NCBI RefSeq assembly: GCF_014356525.2
Contig: NC_052514.1
Coordinates: 685,018 to 749,017, forward strand
Direction: 5' to 3'
Length of the DNA: 64,000 nt
DNA from: Nilaparvata lugens
Taxonomy: Eukaryota; Arthropoda; Insecta; Hemiptera; Delphacidae
The position numbers and the translations under genes are program-made. This document shows, piece after piece, positions 43,820-54,399 of the stretch. Each line of letters opens with the position of its first letter. Position 1 is the first letter of the stretch. The notes under the pieces are model-generated. The model was given only the letters and a program-made list of their open reading frames with translations, ran no database searches and had not been told where the DNA came from.

Positions 43820-43990
43820 ATATTTATTTATTTATTTATACATTAATAGATACAATCATTCTCAACTATGAATGATTGGGAAAGGAACAACAGGCTTAAA
43901 GCCCAAAACTGTTCCTTTCCCAAATTTAGATAGAAATTGTCCAAAAATAGGTTATGTTTACACTACACGTTTTTTGTCCAATCTTGAGTC
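43820..43990 (-). repeat. LINE/SINE-tail repeat with (TTTA)n, copy
   Basis: atttatttatttatacatta then gggaaaggaacaacaggctt and cccaaaactgttcctttccc. Confidence 0.65.
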
Positions 43991-44157
43991 CAAAATATTT
44001 ATAAACTAGGAATTTAGAATTTAGGAAAGTTGAAAACCAAATTAAATAATAATACTTCACTAAATCATCACTAATAACTGAAAATACTTTATCAATAATT
44101 GAAAATTTTAAAACTTGAAAAGAAACTCAAACGTACTCCTAAAACAATTCTCCTTAC

Positions 44158-44257
44158 ATACCGGGGGCCTTGAATCCTCCTAGGATTCAATTAACAAACA
44201 ATAGTAAACAATTATCACACCTGGTGATATTACAAAATTGAAAATTAACAAATAAAA

Positions 44258-44296
<39 letters not shown>

Positions 44297-44315
44297 GCCT
44301 AGCTTGGCTAGATAA
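44158..44315 (-). mobile_element. BEL/Pao 3' untranslated part, LTR lost
   Basis: Shares 6268-6389 up to accgggggcc, then unrelated sequence replaces the LTR. Contains an expanded (TA)n tract at 44259-44291 absent from the first copy. Confidence 0.7.
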
Positions 44316-46195
44316 TTAATGAGATATTGGTAGAGGGAAGACCTTATGAGCATGCCTAGTTAATCTTCCATGCTGTGTCCTCAGGTGAACCACCCTCACA
44401 GCACCATCTTCCTCAGGAGACACATCAGCAATTCTTGCCAGCGGCCAAGTGAGAGGTGGTGTAGGTAATAGAATCAGAACTAGATCACCAATCTGCAGGT
44501 TGGTTGTGGCTTTAGTCCATTTCACACGTTGATGTAGGGTGTGAAGGTATTCCAGCTGCCAGCGTTTCCATAAGCGTTGGTGGAAGGCCTCAATCAGCTT
44601 CCAATGGTTGAGGCGATTGAGTGTGGTATGGTGACTTTCCTCGGGAACAGCAACCAGGTGTGAACCAATCAAGAAGTGGCCAGGTGTGAGTGCTGTGAGA
44701 TCACTTGAATCGTTGGATAGAGGAGTGAGCGGTCTTGAACTCAAAATGGCTTCAATCTGGGTAGTGAGAGTAATGAATTGCACCAGAGTTAGTATGTAAT
44801 CACCAACTACATGATGGAGATGGTGTTTTATGCTCTTTATTGCTGCTTCCCAAAGACCACCTTGATGAGGAGCTGCAGGTGGATTGAAGTGAAATGTTAT
44901 CTCATGCTGAGCAGTGAATTCAGCAATTCGTGCTTTCTCTGACTTTAAAAGAGTTTGAAGTATATTATTAGCACCAACAAAGTTTGTGCCACAATCGGAG
45001 TAAAGGTTTTTGCATAAACCATGTCGAGATACGAATCGTTTTAGGGCAGCTATGAAGGATTCAGCTGACAAATCCGTTACTACTCCAATATGAATGGCTT
45101 TAGTAACCAGACAAATAAATGCACAGATATAGACTTTTGTCAAGCGGGTGGCTCGATGATGTTGACCTTGATATCGAAAGGACCACCATAGTCAACTCCA
45201 GTGTTCAGGAAAGGTCGAGCAGGGGTCACTCGAACCTGAAGTAGATCACCCATGATTGGGTTTTCATTGCGAGGTTTGTGGTGGAAGCAGGTGATGCATT
45301 TGAAGATGCGAGAACAAACTGTGCTGTGGGCTGAGAGGATCCAGACCTGCTGTGCAAGAAGAGATTGCGTCAATTGGGTTCCAGAATGAAGGTATTTCAA
45401 ATGGTAGAAATCGATGAGCAGATTGACTACATGATGTCGTTTAGGGAGAATAACAGGATGCCGAACATCTTCAGATGAGTGATAGTTGTTGAGGCGCCCT
45501 CCAACTCGCAGAATTCCTTCCTTATCAATTATTGGAGAGAGTGGACGTAGTGCCATTGACAAAGGCTTATCCTTGCTAATTTTCAGTGTTTCAAGGTCAT
45601 CTTTGAAAGCTGAAGATTGAAGTAGCTTGAAGATAGTCAGCTTGGCTGCTGTCAGTTAATTAGCGGTAAGAGATCCACTTCTCTTTTGTGAGTGTTGTAG
45701 GTTGAAGATATATCGCAGAATATCACACACTGTAATTTACTGAAGTGGGAAAATTTAGTGAGGAGATCCCATTCTTGAGGATCAGTGACAACGAGTGTAA
45801 CTGGTGACAGCGGTTTGCACTCCAGTGTCAGAAAGTGGTGTAGGAGTGAATATTGAGACTGGCCACACTTGATGAGACACTTTTAACCAAGAAGGGCCTG
45901 ACCACCAAAGCTCATGATCAGGTAGTTGGAAGGGGAGTATTCCCCGTGATGCACAAGCAGCAGGGTTGTCCTCACTGGCAATATGTATCCAGCTATCAAG
46001 GGGTACTAGCTCTTGAACCTGGGCAACTCGGTTAGTGACGAATGTCTTTAAACGACGAGTAGGTGTTTGCAACCAAGTCAAAGCTACAGTAGAATCGCAC
46101 CATACGGTAATAGAAGAGAATTCAAGTTTTCCATGGAAAATGGATAGTAGGTAGGCAGTCAATTGTCCTAACAGATGAGCAGCACACAACTCTAA
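44316..46195 (-). pseudogene. BEL/Pao pol: RNase H and integrase, 5'-truncated and frame-broken
   Basis: From right to left: an RNase H part (46189-45782: VWCDSTVALTWLQTP, FVTNRVAQVQEL, DNPAACASRG), a disrupted linker, the integrase zinc-binding region (45562-45140: YHLKYLHSGTQL ... CITCFHHKPRNENP) with NTGVDYGGPF holding the first catalytic Asp, and the core plus tail (45143-44316: YSDCGTNFVGANN second Asp, GGLWEAAIKS Glu, then DUF5641-like tail). The DDE triad residues are all visible but split between two frames at 45140. RNase H has Ala where NPAD is usual. Protease and reverse transcriptase are absent; homology ends near 46195. Confidence 0.88.
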
Positions 46196-46230
46196 ACGGG
46201 ATACAAATAATCATTTGTCTGAATCAAAAT

Positions 46231-46538
46231 AACAACCTAAGTTATTGAACCTAGACAACGTTATCAATAGTATGAATGAAGACCAAGAACCAGAATTCAC
46301 AATTAATCTAGAACATCTTAATTTTAATCCGATTGCTGTTAACAAGTACACCCCCATAAGGGAAGAAAGTATTTTCACTACAAACATAAGTTTTTGGACA
46401 ATTATTTTGTATGTAATTTTTATTCTAATGTCAATTGTTCTATTGTATCGTTATCTAAGTAGAAAAGTTTTACCCAATGTAAACATTGTTAACAACCCTA
46501 ACCCTGAAGTTCTTTTTAGGGATGGAGGAGTTATATAG
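46231..46538 (+). pseudogene. Envelope-protein C-terminus of an insect endogenous retrovirus
   Basis: A roughly 100-codon frame ends with a hydrophobic helix (about residues 50-69) and a short polar tail, directly followed by LTR-like sequence. That layout (membrane anchor, short cytoplasmic tail, stop, then LTR) is that of the env gene of errantivirus-type elements. The extracellular part is missing: an in-frame stop precedes it and at about 46195 it abuts the BEL fragment. Not functional. The identification rests on layout rather than on motif matching. Confidence 0.5.
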
Positions 46539-46735
46539 CTAATTACTTATATAGTCAGCACTCCTCATTCCATTATTGTTGATGTAGCATAGTTGTAGTG
46601 GAAGGTAACATTGTATTTAGTAGTCAGTTCCAAGCTAGCAGACATAGCGGACGGAGCTCTATCGCGAGATATAAATAAAATTATTGTAATATGTGGTCAA
46701 CAAATAAATTCATTTTTTAAAAAGACTATTTGATT
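46539..46735 (+). mobile_element. LTR-like sequence after the env remnant
   Basis: About 200 bp with a TATA-like gagatataaataaaatt and acaaataaattc near the end. Typical of a short errantivirus LTR; boundaries inferred. No second copy in the window. Confidence 0.4.
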
Positions 46736-46754
46736 AATCGCAATCTTAACTTTC

Positions 46755-46920
46755 ATATATGGAGAACAGCTGAAATATAATGACTATGAAAAAATGATTA
46801 ATTTACCATCAAAATACCTTAACAACTTGGAAAAACGAGATAAATAAAAGCGAAAGTGGTGTAAACTGACCTGATTTTAGTGTTTTGTTGTTCAACACTT
46901 TTGGCCTTCCAGGTTCTCTG
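46755..46920 (+). repeat. Duplicated terminal-exon segment, copy 1
   Basis: About 160 bp nearly identical to 48862-49027. Both encode GEQLKYNDY(E/D)KMINLP and YLNNLEKRDK-stop in the same frame, then a shared 3' stretch ending ttttggccttccaggttctct. Bracketing a ~1.95-kb interval, the two copies look like a duplicated gene end. Confidence 0.6.
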
Positions 46921-47009
46921 AGCAGACCTGAACATCAAAAGCTGCTGTTTGACTACAAATCAAACCCAAGATCATTCCTTGCTGCATCCAACTCACACAA
47001 GGAGAATAC

Positions 47010-47911
47010 ATGAAGGATTATGATGAGGACGATTCTATTGGAAATGAAGAGAATAGTCTCGAAGATCTCCAGACATTTGAGAGGCCAAAGTATACCACTG
47101 AACGATTTCCATCAACTAAGTGACGACAATACATTAGTAACAGGATTGATTTGAAATAGAAGGATATAATATCCAATGGTCTGCATGATAGGTATTTCAG
47201 CGGCCAATCCAAAACTTGAGGGTCAATCACCGTTCCATCATGAAACTATGATGTCAATTGATGATATTCTACAAGTTCTTGATAAAATTTCTTCAGACAT
47301 GGAACATGATAAAAATATTTACAATTTCAAAGAAAATGATAACAACCAAATGCGTGGAGATGGGGAACAACAAATGCTTCAAGAATTTGAAAAGCTTTTT
47401 TGGACTGATTGATTTGAAGGATAAATTGGGGTTTGAGCCTGTCAGTCCAGGAATATTGGAAGAGGATGGTTTTGATTCATTAGATGAGGAAGGAACTGTG
47501 GATGACTGTAAGATAAATTATGATGGAGATTTAGGTGATCTAAATCACGACCACCTTGAGAAGGATGATAAAACTTCAGCCAACATGGAAACAAATAATT
47601 TAAATAGTTTTTACAGAAATTCAACTGATATGTTGATGAGCTCTCAATCTTCAGGAAATATGAACAGCTTGATAAACTTGATAAGGAATATGGATAATTT
47701 CCAGAAGTCATCTCTGAACTTGTTTTCTATATTTGACAGACAATCTGATTTGGAAAGTAATGAAGATATGGTAGATCCTATTGGTAGTTTGAGTCAGTAT
47801 TCGCACAGCTCTGCTCAATCTAATGATAAGAGTGGATTTACAAATGATGCAGAAATGATAGGTGAGTTGAAAGATAACAATTGTTCAGAATTTAAGGCAG
47901 AATTTCAATAA
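47010..47911 (+). pseudogene. Acidic Asn/Ser-rich protein gene, two exons, frameshifted
   Basis: First open part from ATG 47010 (MKDYDEDDSIGNEENSLEDL) to about 47120, a possible GTGACG donor, then after ggtatttcag near 47200 a second part reading PFHHETMMSIDDILQVLDKI and EQQMLQEFEKLF. At the six-T run near 47397 the frame shifts and the protein continues as DLKDKLGFEPVSPGILEEDG through Asp/Asn/Ser-rich sequence to the stop at 47909. The reading is coherent across the shift, so one base has been gained in the T run. No known domain; likely disordered. Confidence 0.45.
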
Positions 47912-48119
47912 ATATGTAACTCAAAATCAAAATATGCTGACAAGAGGTCCCTTTTCGCTTTCGGCCTCACAAATATTGGAACTATGAATTTTGGGGAATC
48001 AGAAAGAAAAATAAACCTAATACACGCAGCAAATAAGATGATATTAGTATAATCACATAAGGTTAAACTAGTAGTCCTTCCTGAGTGCTCTCTCTCTCCA
48101 AAGGGCGAGTAAGATCAAT

Positions 48120-48390
48120 AGACTTATCTATCATTTGAAAAAGCAGAGAGCACTATCATTTACTAGCTCAGAAACGTTGCTAGATTGTTTCTTGACCTAC
48201 TGGACCTATAATTGATTAGCCAAATATACAATATTCAAGTCCTATCATTTACACAACGTGTACCTCAATATAATTTGGTGTTGACAGTATGAACTTTTGA
48301 CTTTCTCAAATTCAATTTGAACCCAGATTTGTGAAATTTTGTCTCTTCAAGGCTTGCAACTAACGGTAGGACATGAAAGATTTCTCATCC
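48120..48390. repeat. Repeat shared with 52790-53070
   Basis: gcagagagcactatcattta...ggtgttgacagtatgaacttttgac...gtgaaattttgtctct; about 85% similar to 52790-53070. Its left part is the interior of a TA-flanked MITE. Confidence 0.65.
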
Positions 48391-48599
48391 TATGTGTAAC
48401 TGTAGGAAATCGTTATTTACGTCACAGGGACGGAGACTGGCTGTTAGCAGAGCCCAGCATGATGTTTCTAGTCGAGGCTTAGCCAGGACTAAAATTGCAT
48501 GCAAGCCCTGCAAGGGACATTCACGACCAAGATTATAACATATAAATTATTTTTGTCATAATAATCTAAGGAAGAATAACTGAGAAAACAGACAACATA

Positions 48600-48861
48600 C
48601 TCTGCTGGTGCTGGAGTTACTACATCCATTCTATGAACATATCCTAGATTACAAATTCCAAATCAGGAATATCATGATTGTTGTTGACAATACCACCTGG
48701 AGTGCTGAAAGCAGTTTTTGTAGCAGTTTTGCTGTTCCTCTTTTGCAACTAGGAAACATACTTGCCTGTGAAGAAATAAATATGATTCCATTACAGTAGA
48801 GTATGCTATAATGGGAACATATGTTCATTTGTTCTACAGTCAGCTAATTACTGGCTTGGTT
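48600..48861 (+). other. Open stretch without identified gene
   Basis: A 63-codon frame (48608-48799: LLHPFYEHILDYKFQ...) stops before a tgttctacag acceptor that leads into the duplicated terminal exon at 48862 (NYWLGFIHGEQLKYND). It may be the penultimate exon of the same gene, but no donor is evident. Confidence 0.3.
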
Positions 48862-49027
48862 TCATACATGGAGAACAGCTGAAATATAATGATTATGACA
48901 AAATGATTAATTTACCAGCAAAATACCTTAACAACTTGGAAAAACGAGATAAATAAAAGCTAAAGTGGTGTAAACTGACCTGATTTAGTGTTTTGTTGTT
49001 CAACACTTTTGGCCTTCCAGGTTCTCT
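48845..49027 (+). CDS. Possible terminal exon, copy 2 of the duplicated segment
   Basis: After the acceptor tgttctacag the frame reads SANYWLGFIHGEQLKYNDYD, KMINLPAKYLNNLEKRDK and TAA. The copy at 46755 preserves the same reading frame and stop with two conservative changes, which supports coding origin. Product unknown. Confidence 0.4.
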
Positions 49028-49044
49028 CTTTTTGCACGTTTTTA

Positions 49045-50199
49045 GCCACCGGATTTCTTGTTGCTGTTGTGTCCGAATGAGTTGAACGTGGTCGTGTGTT
49101 CATTGTTCATTTCTGCCGCAATCTTCTCAAGCGTCTCTGGTTCCAACAGATCAGGTGGCTTGCCACCGGATTTCTTGTTGCTGTTGTGTCCGAATGAGTT
49201 GAACGTGGTCGTGTGTTCATTGTTAATTTCTGCTGCAATCTTCTCAATCGTCTCTGGTTCCGACAGATCAGGTGGCTTGCCACCGGATTTCTTGTTGCTG
49301 TTGTGTCCGAATGAGTTGAACGTGGTCGTGTGTTCATTGTTCATTTCTGCCGCAATCTTCTCAAGCGTCTCTGGTTCCAACAGATCAGGTGGCTTGCCAC
49401 CGGATTTCTTGTTGCTGTTGTGTCCGAATGAGTTGAACGTGGTCGTGTGTTCATTGTTAATTTCTGCTGCAATCTTCTCAATAGTTTCTGGTTCCGACAG
49501 ATCAGGTGGCTTGCCACCGGATTTCTTGTTGCTGTTGTGTCCGAATGAGTTGAACGTGGTTGTGTGTTCATTGTTAATTTCTGCTGCAATCTTCTCAATA
49601 GTTTCTGGTTCCGACAGATCAGGTGGCTTGCCACCGGATTTCTTGTTGCTGTTGTGTCCGAATGAGTTGAACGTGGTTGTGTGTTCATTGTTAATTTCTG
49701 CTGCAATCTTCTCAATAGTCTCTGGTTCCGACAGATCAGGTGGCTTGCCACCGGATTTCTTGTTGCTGTTGTGTCCGAATGAGTTGAACGTGGTTGTGTG
49801 TTCATTGTTAATTTCTGCTGCAATCTTCTCAATAGTCTCTGGTTCCGACAGATCAGGTGGCTTGCCACCGGATTTCTTGTTGCTGTTGTGTCCGAATGAG
49901 TTGAACGTGGTCGTGTGTTCATTGTTAATTTCTGCTGCAATCTTCTCAATAGTTTCTGGTTCCGACAGATCAGGTGGCTTGCCACCGGATTTCTTGTTGC
50001 TGTTGTGTCCGAATGAGTTGAACGTGGTTGTGTGTTCATTGTTAATTTCTGCTGCAATCTTCTCAATAGTCTCTGGTTCCGACAGATCAGGTGGCTTGCC
50101 ACCGGATTTCTTGTTGCTGTTGTGTCCGAATGAGTTGAACGTGGTCGTGTGTTCATTGTTCATTTCTGCCGCAATCTTCTCAAGCGTCTCTGGTTCCAA
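49045..50199 (-). CDS. 39-aa tandem-repeat protein, module I
   Basis: Uninterrupted 385-codon frame of nearly ten units. Each encodes SEPET(I/L)EKIAAE(I/M)NNEHTTT then FNSFGHNSNKKSGGKPPDL. The repeat is hydrophilic and charged, with a short helix-prone part and a Gly/Lys/Pro loop; no signal peptide or membrane segment. Differences between units fall mainly at third codon positions of this frame (GAG/GAA, ACG/ACT, GCG/GCA, ACG/ACA), which favours it over the four other stop-poor frames. No start or splice site is visible at the 50199 end. I know no family with this repeat. Confidence 0.5.
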
Positions 50200-50411
50200 C
50201 AGATCAGGTGGCTTGCCACCGGATTTCTTGTTGCTGTTGTGTCCGAATGAGTTGAACGTGGTTGTGTGTTCATTGTTAATTTCTGCTGCAATCTTCTCAA
50301 TCGTCTCTGGTTCCGACAGATCAGGTGGCTTGCCACCAGATTTCTTGTTGCTGTTGTGTCCGAATTAGTTGAACGTGGTTGTGTGTTCATTGTTAATTTC
50401 TGCTGCAATCA

Positions 50412-50540
50412 TCATCTCAGGGACACAGACGCTTGGATGTGGATCCTTTTGACTTCCAAGGTGACAGGTTGAGCAGGAGCAGAAATGTGGGGAGGAGTGA
50501 AGTGGTCAGCATTGGTAAAGTTGTTAATTTCTGCCGCAAT
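50412..50540 (-). repeat. Array spacer 1 (C-terminal tail sequence)
   Basis: agggacacagacgcttggat ... gtcagcattggtaaagttgt. On the minus strand it encodes the NNFTNADHFTPP...SVSLR tail followed by stop. Other copies at 51704, 53437, 54268 and 55668 are almost identical. Confidence 0.9.
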
Positions 50541-51705
50541 CTTCTCAAGCGTCTCTGGTTCCAACAGATCAGGTCGCTTGCCACCGGATTTCTTGTTGCT
50601 GTGTGTCCGAATGAGTTGAACGAGGTCGTGTGTTCATTGTTAATTTCTGCTGCAATCTTCTCATCGTCTCTGGTTCCGACAGATCAGGTGGCTTGCCACC
50701 GGATTTCTTGTTGCTGTTGTGTCCGAATGAGTTGAACGTGGTCGTGTGTTCATTGTTAATTTCTGCTGCAATCTTCTCAATAGTTTCTGGTTCCGACAAA
50801 TCAGGTGGCTTGACACCGTATTTCTTGTTGCTGTTGTGTCCGAATGAGTTGAACGTGGTCGTGTGTTCATTGTTAATTTTCGCTGCAATCTTCTCTATCG
50901 TCTCTGGTTCCGACAGATCAGGTGGCTTGCCACCATATTTCTTGTTGCTGTTGTGTCCGAATTAGTTGAACGTGGTCGTGTGTTCATTGTTAATTTTTGC
51001 TGCAATCTTCTCATCGTCTCTGGTTCTGACAGATCAGGTGGCTTGCCACCGGATTTCTTGTTGCTGTTGTGTCCGAATGAGTTGAACGTGGTCGTGTGTT
51101 CATTGTTCATTTCTGCCGCAATCTTCTCAAGCGTCTCTGGTTCTGACAGATCAGGTGGCTTGTCTTCGGATTTCTTGTTGCTGTTGTGTCCGAATGAGTT
51201 GAACGTGGTGTGTGTTCATTGTTAATTTCTGCTGCAATCTTCTCAATAGTTTCTGGTTCCGACAGATCAGGTGGCTTGCCACCGTATTTCTTGTTGCTGT
51301 TGTGTCCGAATGAGTTGAACGTGGTCGTGTGTTCATTGTTAATTTTCGCTGCAATCTTCTCAATCGTCTCTGGTTCCAACAGATCAGGTGGCTTGTCTTC
51401 GGATTTCTTGTTGCTGTTGTGTCCGAATTAGTTGAACGTGGTCGTGTGTTCATTGTTAATTTTTGCTGCAATCTTCTCATCGTCTCTGGTTCCGACAGAT
51501 CAGGTGGCTTGTCTTCGGATTTCTTGTTGCTGTGTGTCCGAATGAGTTGAATGTGGTTGTGTGTTCATTGTTAATTTTTGCTGCAATCTTCTCAATAGTC
51601 TCTGGTTCTGACAGATCAGGTGGCTTGACACCGTATTTCTTGTTGCTGTGTGTCCGAATGAGTTGAACGTGGTCGTGTGTTCATTGTTAATTTCTGCTGC
51701 AATCA

Positions 51706-52659
51706 TCATCTCAGGGACACAGACGCTTGGATGTGGATCCTTTTGACTTCCAAGGTGACAGGTTGAGCAGGAGCAGAAATGTGGGGAGGAGTGAAGTGGT
51801 CAGCATTGGTAAAGTTGTTAATTTCTGCCGCAATCTTCTCAAGCGTCTCTGGTTCCAACAGATCAGGTGGCTTGCCACCGGATTTCTTGTTGCTGTTGTG
51901 TCCGAATGAGTTGAACGTGGTCGTGTGTTCATTGTTCATTTCTGCCGCAATCTTCTCAAGCGTCTCTGGTTCCGACAGATCAGGTGGCTTGCCACCGGAT
52001 TTCTTGTTGCTGTTGTGTCCGAATGAGTTGAACGTGGTTGTGTGTTCATTGTTCATTTCTGCCGCAATCTTCTCAAGCGTCTCTGGTTCCGACAGATCAG
52101 GTGGCTTGCCACCGGATTTCTTGTTGCTGTTGTGTCCGAATGAGTTGAACGTGGTCGTGTGTTCATTGTTCATTTCTGCCGCAATCTTCTCAAGCGTCTC
52201 TGGTTCCGACAGATCAGGTGGCTTGCCACCGGATTTCTTGTTGCTGTTGTGTCCGAATGAGTTGAATGTGGTTGTGTGTTCATTGTTCATTTCTGCCGCA
52301 ATCTTCTCAAGCGTCTCTGGTTCCGACAGATCAGGTGGCTTGCCACCGGATTTCTTGTTGCTGTTGTGTCCGAATGAGTTGAACGTGGTCGTGTGTTCAT
52401 TGTTCATTTCTGCCGCAATCTTCTCAAGCGTCTCTGGTTCCGACAGATCAGGTGGCTTGCCACCGGATTTCTTGTTGCTGTCGTGTCCGAATGAGTTGAA
52501 CGTGGTCGTGTGTTCATTGTTCATTTCTGCCGCAATCTTCTCAAGCGTCTCTGGTTCCGACAGATCAGGTGGCTTGCCACCGGATTTCTTGTTGCTGTTG
52601 TGTCCGAATGAGTTGAACGAATGAGTTGAGTGGCCCAATATTTGCAAGTTCACGTACAA
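51706..52659 (-). CDS. 39-aa tandem-repeat protein, module with C-terminal tail
   Basis: A 317-codon frame: a short lead, about seven nearly identical LEKIAAEM-type units, then the non-repeat tail INNFTNADHFTPPHISAPAQ continuing to IQASVSLR and a TGA stop at about 51706. This looks like an intact 3' end of a coding region. The tail is repeated in the other four spacers. Confidence 0.5.
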   Translation of the reverse strand: MYVNLQILGHSTHSFNSFGHNSNKKSGGKPPDLSEPETLEKIAAEMNNEHTTTFNSFGHDSNKKSGGKPPDLSEPETLEKIAAEMNNEHTTTFNSFGHNSNKKSGGKPPDLSEPETLEKIAAEMNNEHTTTFNSFGHNSNKKSGGKPPDLSEPETLEKIAAEMNNEHTTTFNSFGHNSNKKSGGKPPDLSEPETLEKIAAEMNNEHTTTFNSFGHNSNKKSGGKPPDLSEPETLEKIAAEMNNEHTTTFNSFGHNSNKKSGGKPPDLLEPETLEKIAAEINNFTNADHFTPPHISAPAQPVTLEVKRIHIQASVSLR

Positions 52660-53436
52660 TAATAAAATTTATTAAAATTGATAAACATACTGTATTTGTT
52701 GATCAGAATAACAACACTGTGTAGTTTTCACGGAGAATACCAAAATCCAATAGAAAGTATAGTGAGGTGCATTTTATAATGATTAACATTGGTGATGCTA
52801 TCCTTGTCTATCATTCAACAAAGCAGATAGCACTATCATTTTCCAGCTCCGCAAGTTGTCAGATTGTTTCTGGACCACTGTATCTATAATTGAATATCCA
52901 AAAATTCAATTTTCAAGTCCTATAATTAACATTGACTCTATAACGTGAACCACTATAAGTTGGTGTTGACAGTATGAACTTTTGACCTTCTCAAATTCTC
53001 AATTTAAACCCAGATTTGTGAAATTTTGTCTCTTTAAGGCTGGCAACTAACAGTAGGACATGCAAGATACACATGTCATCATACATTGTTGCTTTATCAC
53101 AGTGAATGGCTTCAGCAAATGTTTTGAGGTTGGGCTTTTTGATGCTTATTTTTTCTTCTTTGCTCTCTATTTGAGGTAAAATTATTTTCTATCATTGTAA
53201 AATGTTGTTCACCAGTGGTTTATTGTTATGTTAGGAGCCTCTTGTTGATGAAAAAACATGCATGATGAACACGTGTGTGTGCTTGGAACATGCATGTACA
53301 TGCACCGTTAGTGGCCAGTTATATGTGAAATTTCATCTTCCTTTTTCTTATGTTGCTGAAATCGGTTAAGGTTTGAAAATGAATTTTAATTTTTACATTA
53401 AATTGGAAGATTGAATTTATGTCCTGACTTACATCA
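52630..53436. other. Non-repeat interval within the array, with a MITE
   Basis: Holds a TA-flanked MITE at 52759-52957 (tatagtgaggtgcattttat ... aacgtgaaccactata) and 53070-53436 with nothing recognised. The stretch 52790-53070 is shared with 48120-48390. Confidence 0.6.
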
Positions 53437-54273
53437 TATTCTCAGGGACACAGACGCTTGGATGTGGATCCTTTTGACCTCCAAGGTGACAGGTTGAGCA
53501 GGAGCAGAAATGCGGGGAGGAGTGAAGTGGTCAGCATTGGTAAAGTTGTTAATTTCTGCCGCAATCTTCTCAAGCGTCTCTGGTTCCAACAGATCAGGTG
53601 GCTTGCCACCGGATTTCTTGTTGCTGTTGTGTCCGAATGAGTTGAACGTGGTCGTGTGTTCATTGTTCATTTCTGCCGCAATCTTCTCAAGCGTCTCTGG
53701 TTCCGACAGATCAGGTGGCTTGCCACCGGATTTCTTGTTGCTGTTGTGTCCGAATGAGTTGAACGTGGTTGTGTGTTCATTGTTCATTTCTGCCGCAATC
53801 TTCTCAAGCGTCTCTGGTTCCGACAGATCAGGTGGCTTGCCACCGGATTTCTTGTTGCTGTTGTGTCCGAATGAGTTGAACGTGGTCGTGTGTTCATTGT
53901 TCATTTCTGCCGCAATCTTCTCAAGCGTCTCTGGTTCCGACAGATCAGGTGGCTTGCCACCGGATTTCTTGTTGCTGTTGTGTCCGAATGAGTTGAATGT
54001 GGTTGTGTGTTCATTGTTCATTTCTGCCGCAATCTTCTCAAGCGTCTCTGGTTCCGACAGATCAGGTGGCTTGCCACCGGATTTCTTGTTGCTGTTGTGT
54101 CCGAATGAGTTTAACGTGGTCGTGTGTTCATTGTTCATTTCTGCCGCAATCTTCTCAAGCGTCTCTGGTTCCAACAGATCAGGTGGCTTGCCACCGGATT
54201 TCTTGTTGCTGTTGTGTCCGAATGAGTTGAACGTGGTTGTGTGTTCATTGTTAATTTCTGCTGCAATCATCAT
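53434..54273 (-). CDS. 39-aa tandem-repeat protein, module III with tail
   Basis: A 279-codon frame with about six uniform units and the same tail (PPRISAPAQP, one substitution), stop at 53434. It begins just below a spacer, where the preceding module's tail meets a tandem TGA TGA, so each module-plus-tail is a self-contained open block. Confidence 0.5.
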   Translation of the reverse strand: MMIAAEINNEHTTTFNSFGHNSNKKSGGKPPDLLEPETLEKIAAEMNNEHTTTLNSFGHNSNKKSGGKPPDLSEPETLEKIAAEMNNEHTTTFNSFGHNSNKKSGGKPPDLSEPETLEKIAAEMNNEHTTTFNSFGHNSNKKSGGKPPDLSEPETLEKIAAEMNNEHTTTFNSFGHNSNKKSGGKPPDLSEPETLEKIAAEMNNEHTTTFNSFGHNSNKKSGGKPPDLLEPETLEKIAAEINNFTNADHFTPPRISAPAQPVTLEVKRIHIQASVSLRI

Positions 54274-54399
54274 CTCAGGGACACAGACGCTTGGATGTGG
54301 ATCCTTTTGACTTCCAAGGTGACAGGTTGAGCAGGAGCAGAAATGTGGGGAGGAGTGAAGTGGTCAGCATTGGTAAAGTTGTTAATTTCTGCCGCAATC

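Noticed and set aside
47442..47711. Minus-strand 89-codon frame
   Set aside because: Antisense of the acidic plus-strand gene; no splice context.
49341..50156. Second minus-strand frame of the array (NTRPRSTHSDTTATRNP...)
   Set aside because: Overlaps the favoured frame, lacks a matching tail and changes residues at the silent sites of the other frame.
49058..50368. Plus-strand 436-codon open frame in the minisatellite (LLLLCPNELNVVVCSLF...)
   Set aside because: It is the mirror of the repeat; unit-to-unit changes are silent in the minus SEPET frame but alter this one, and similar open frames exist in other phases because the period is 117.
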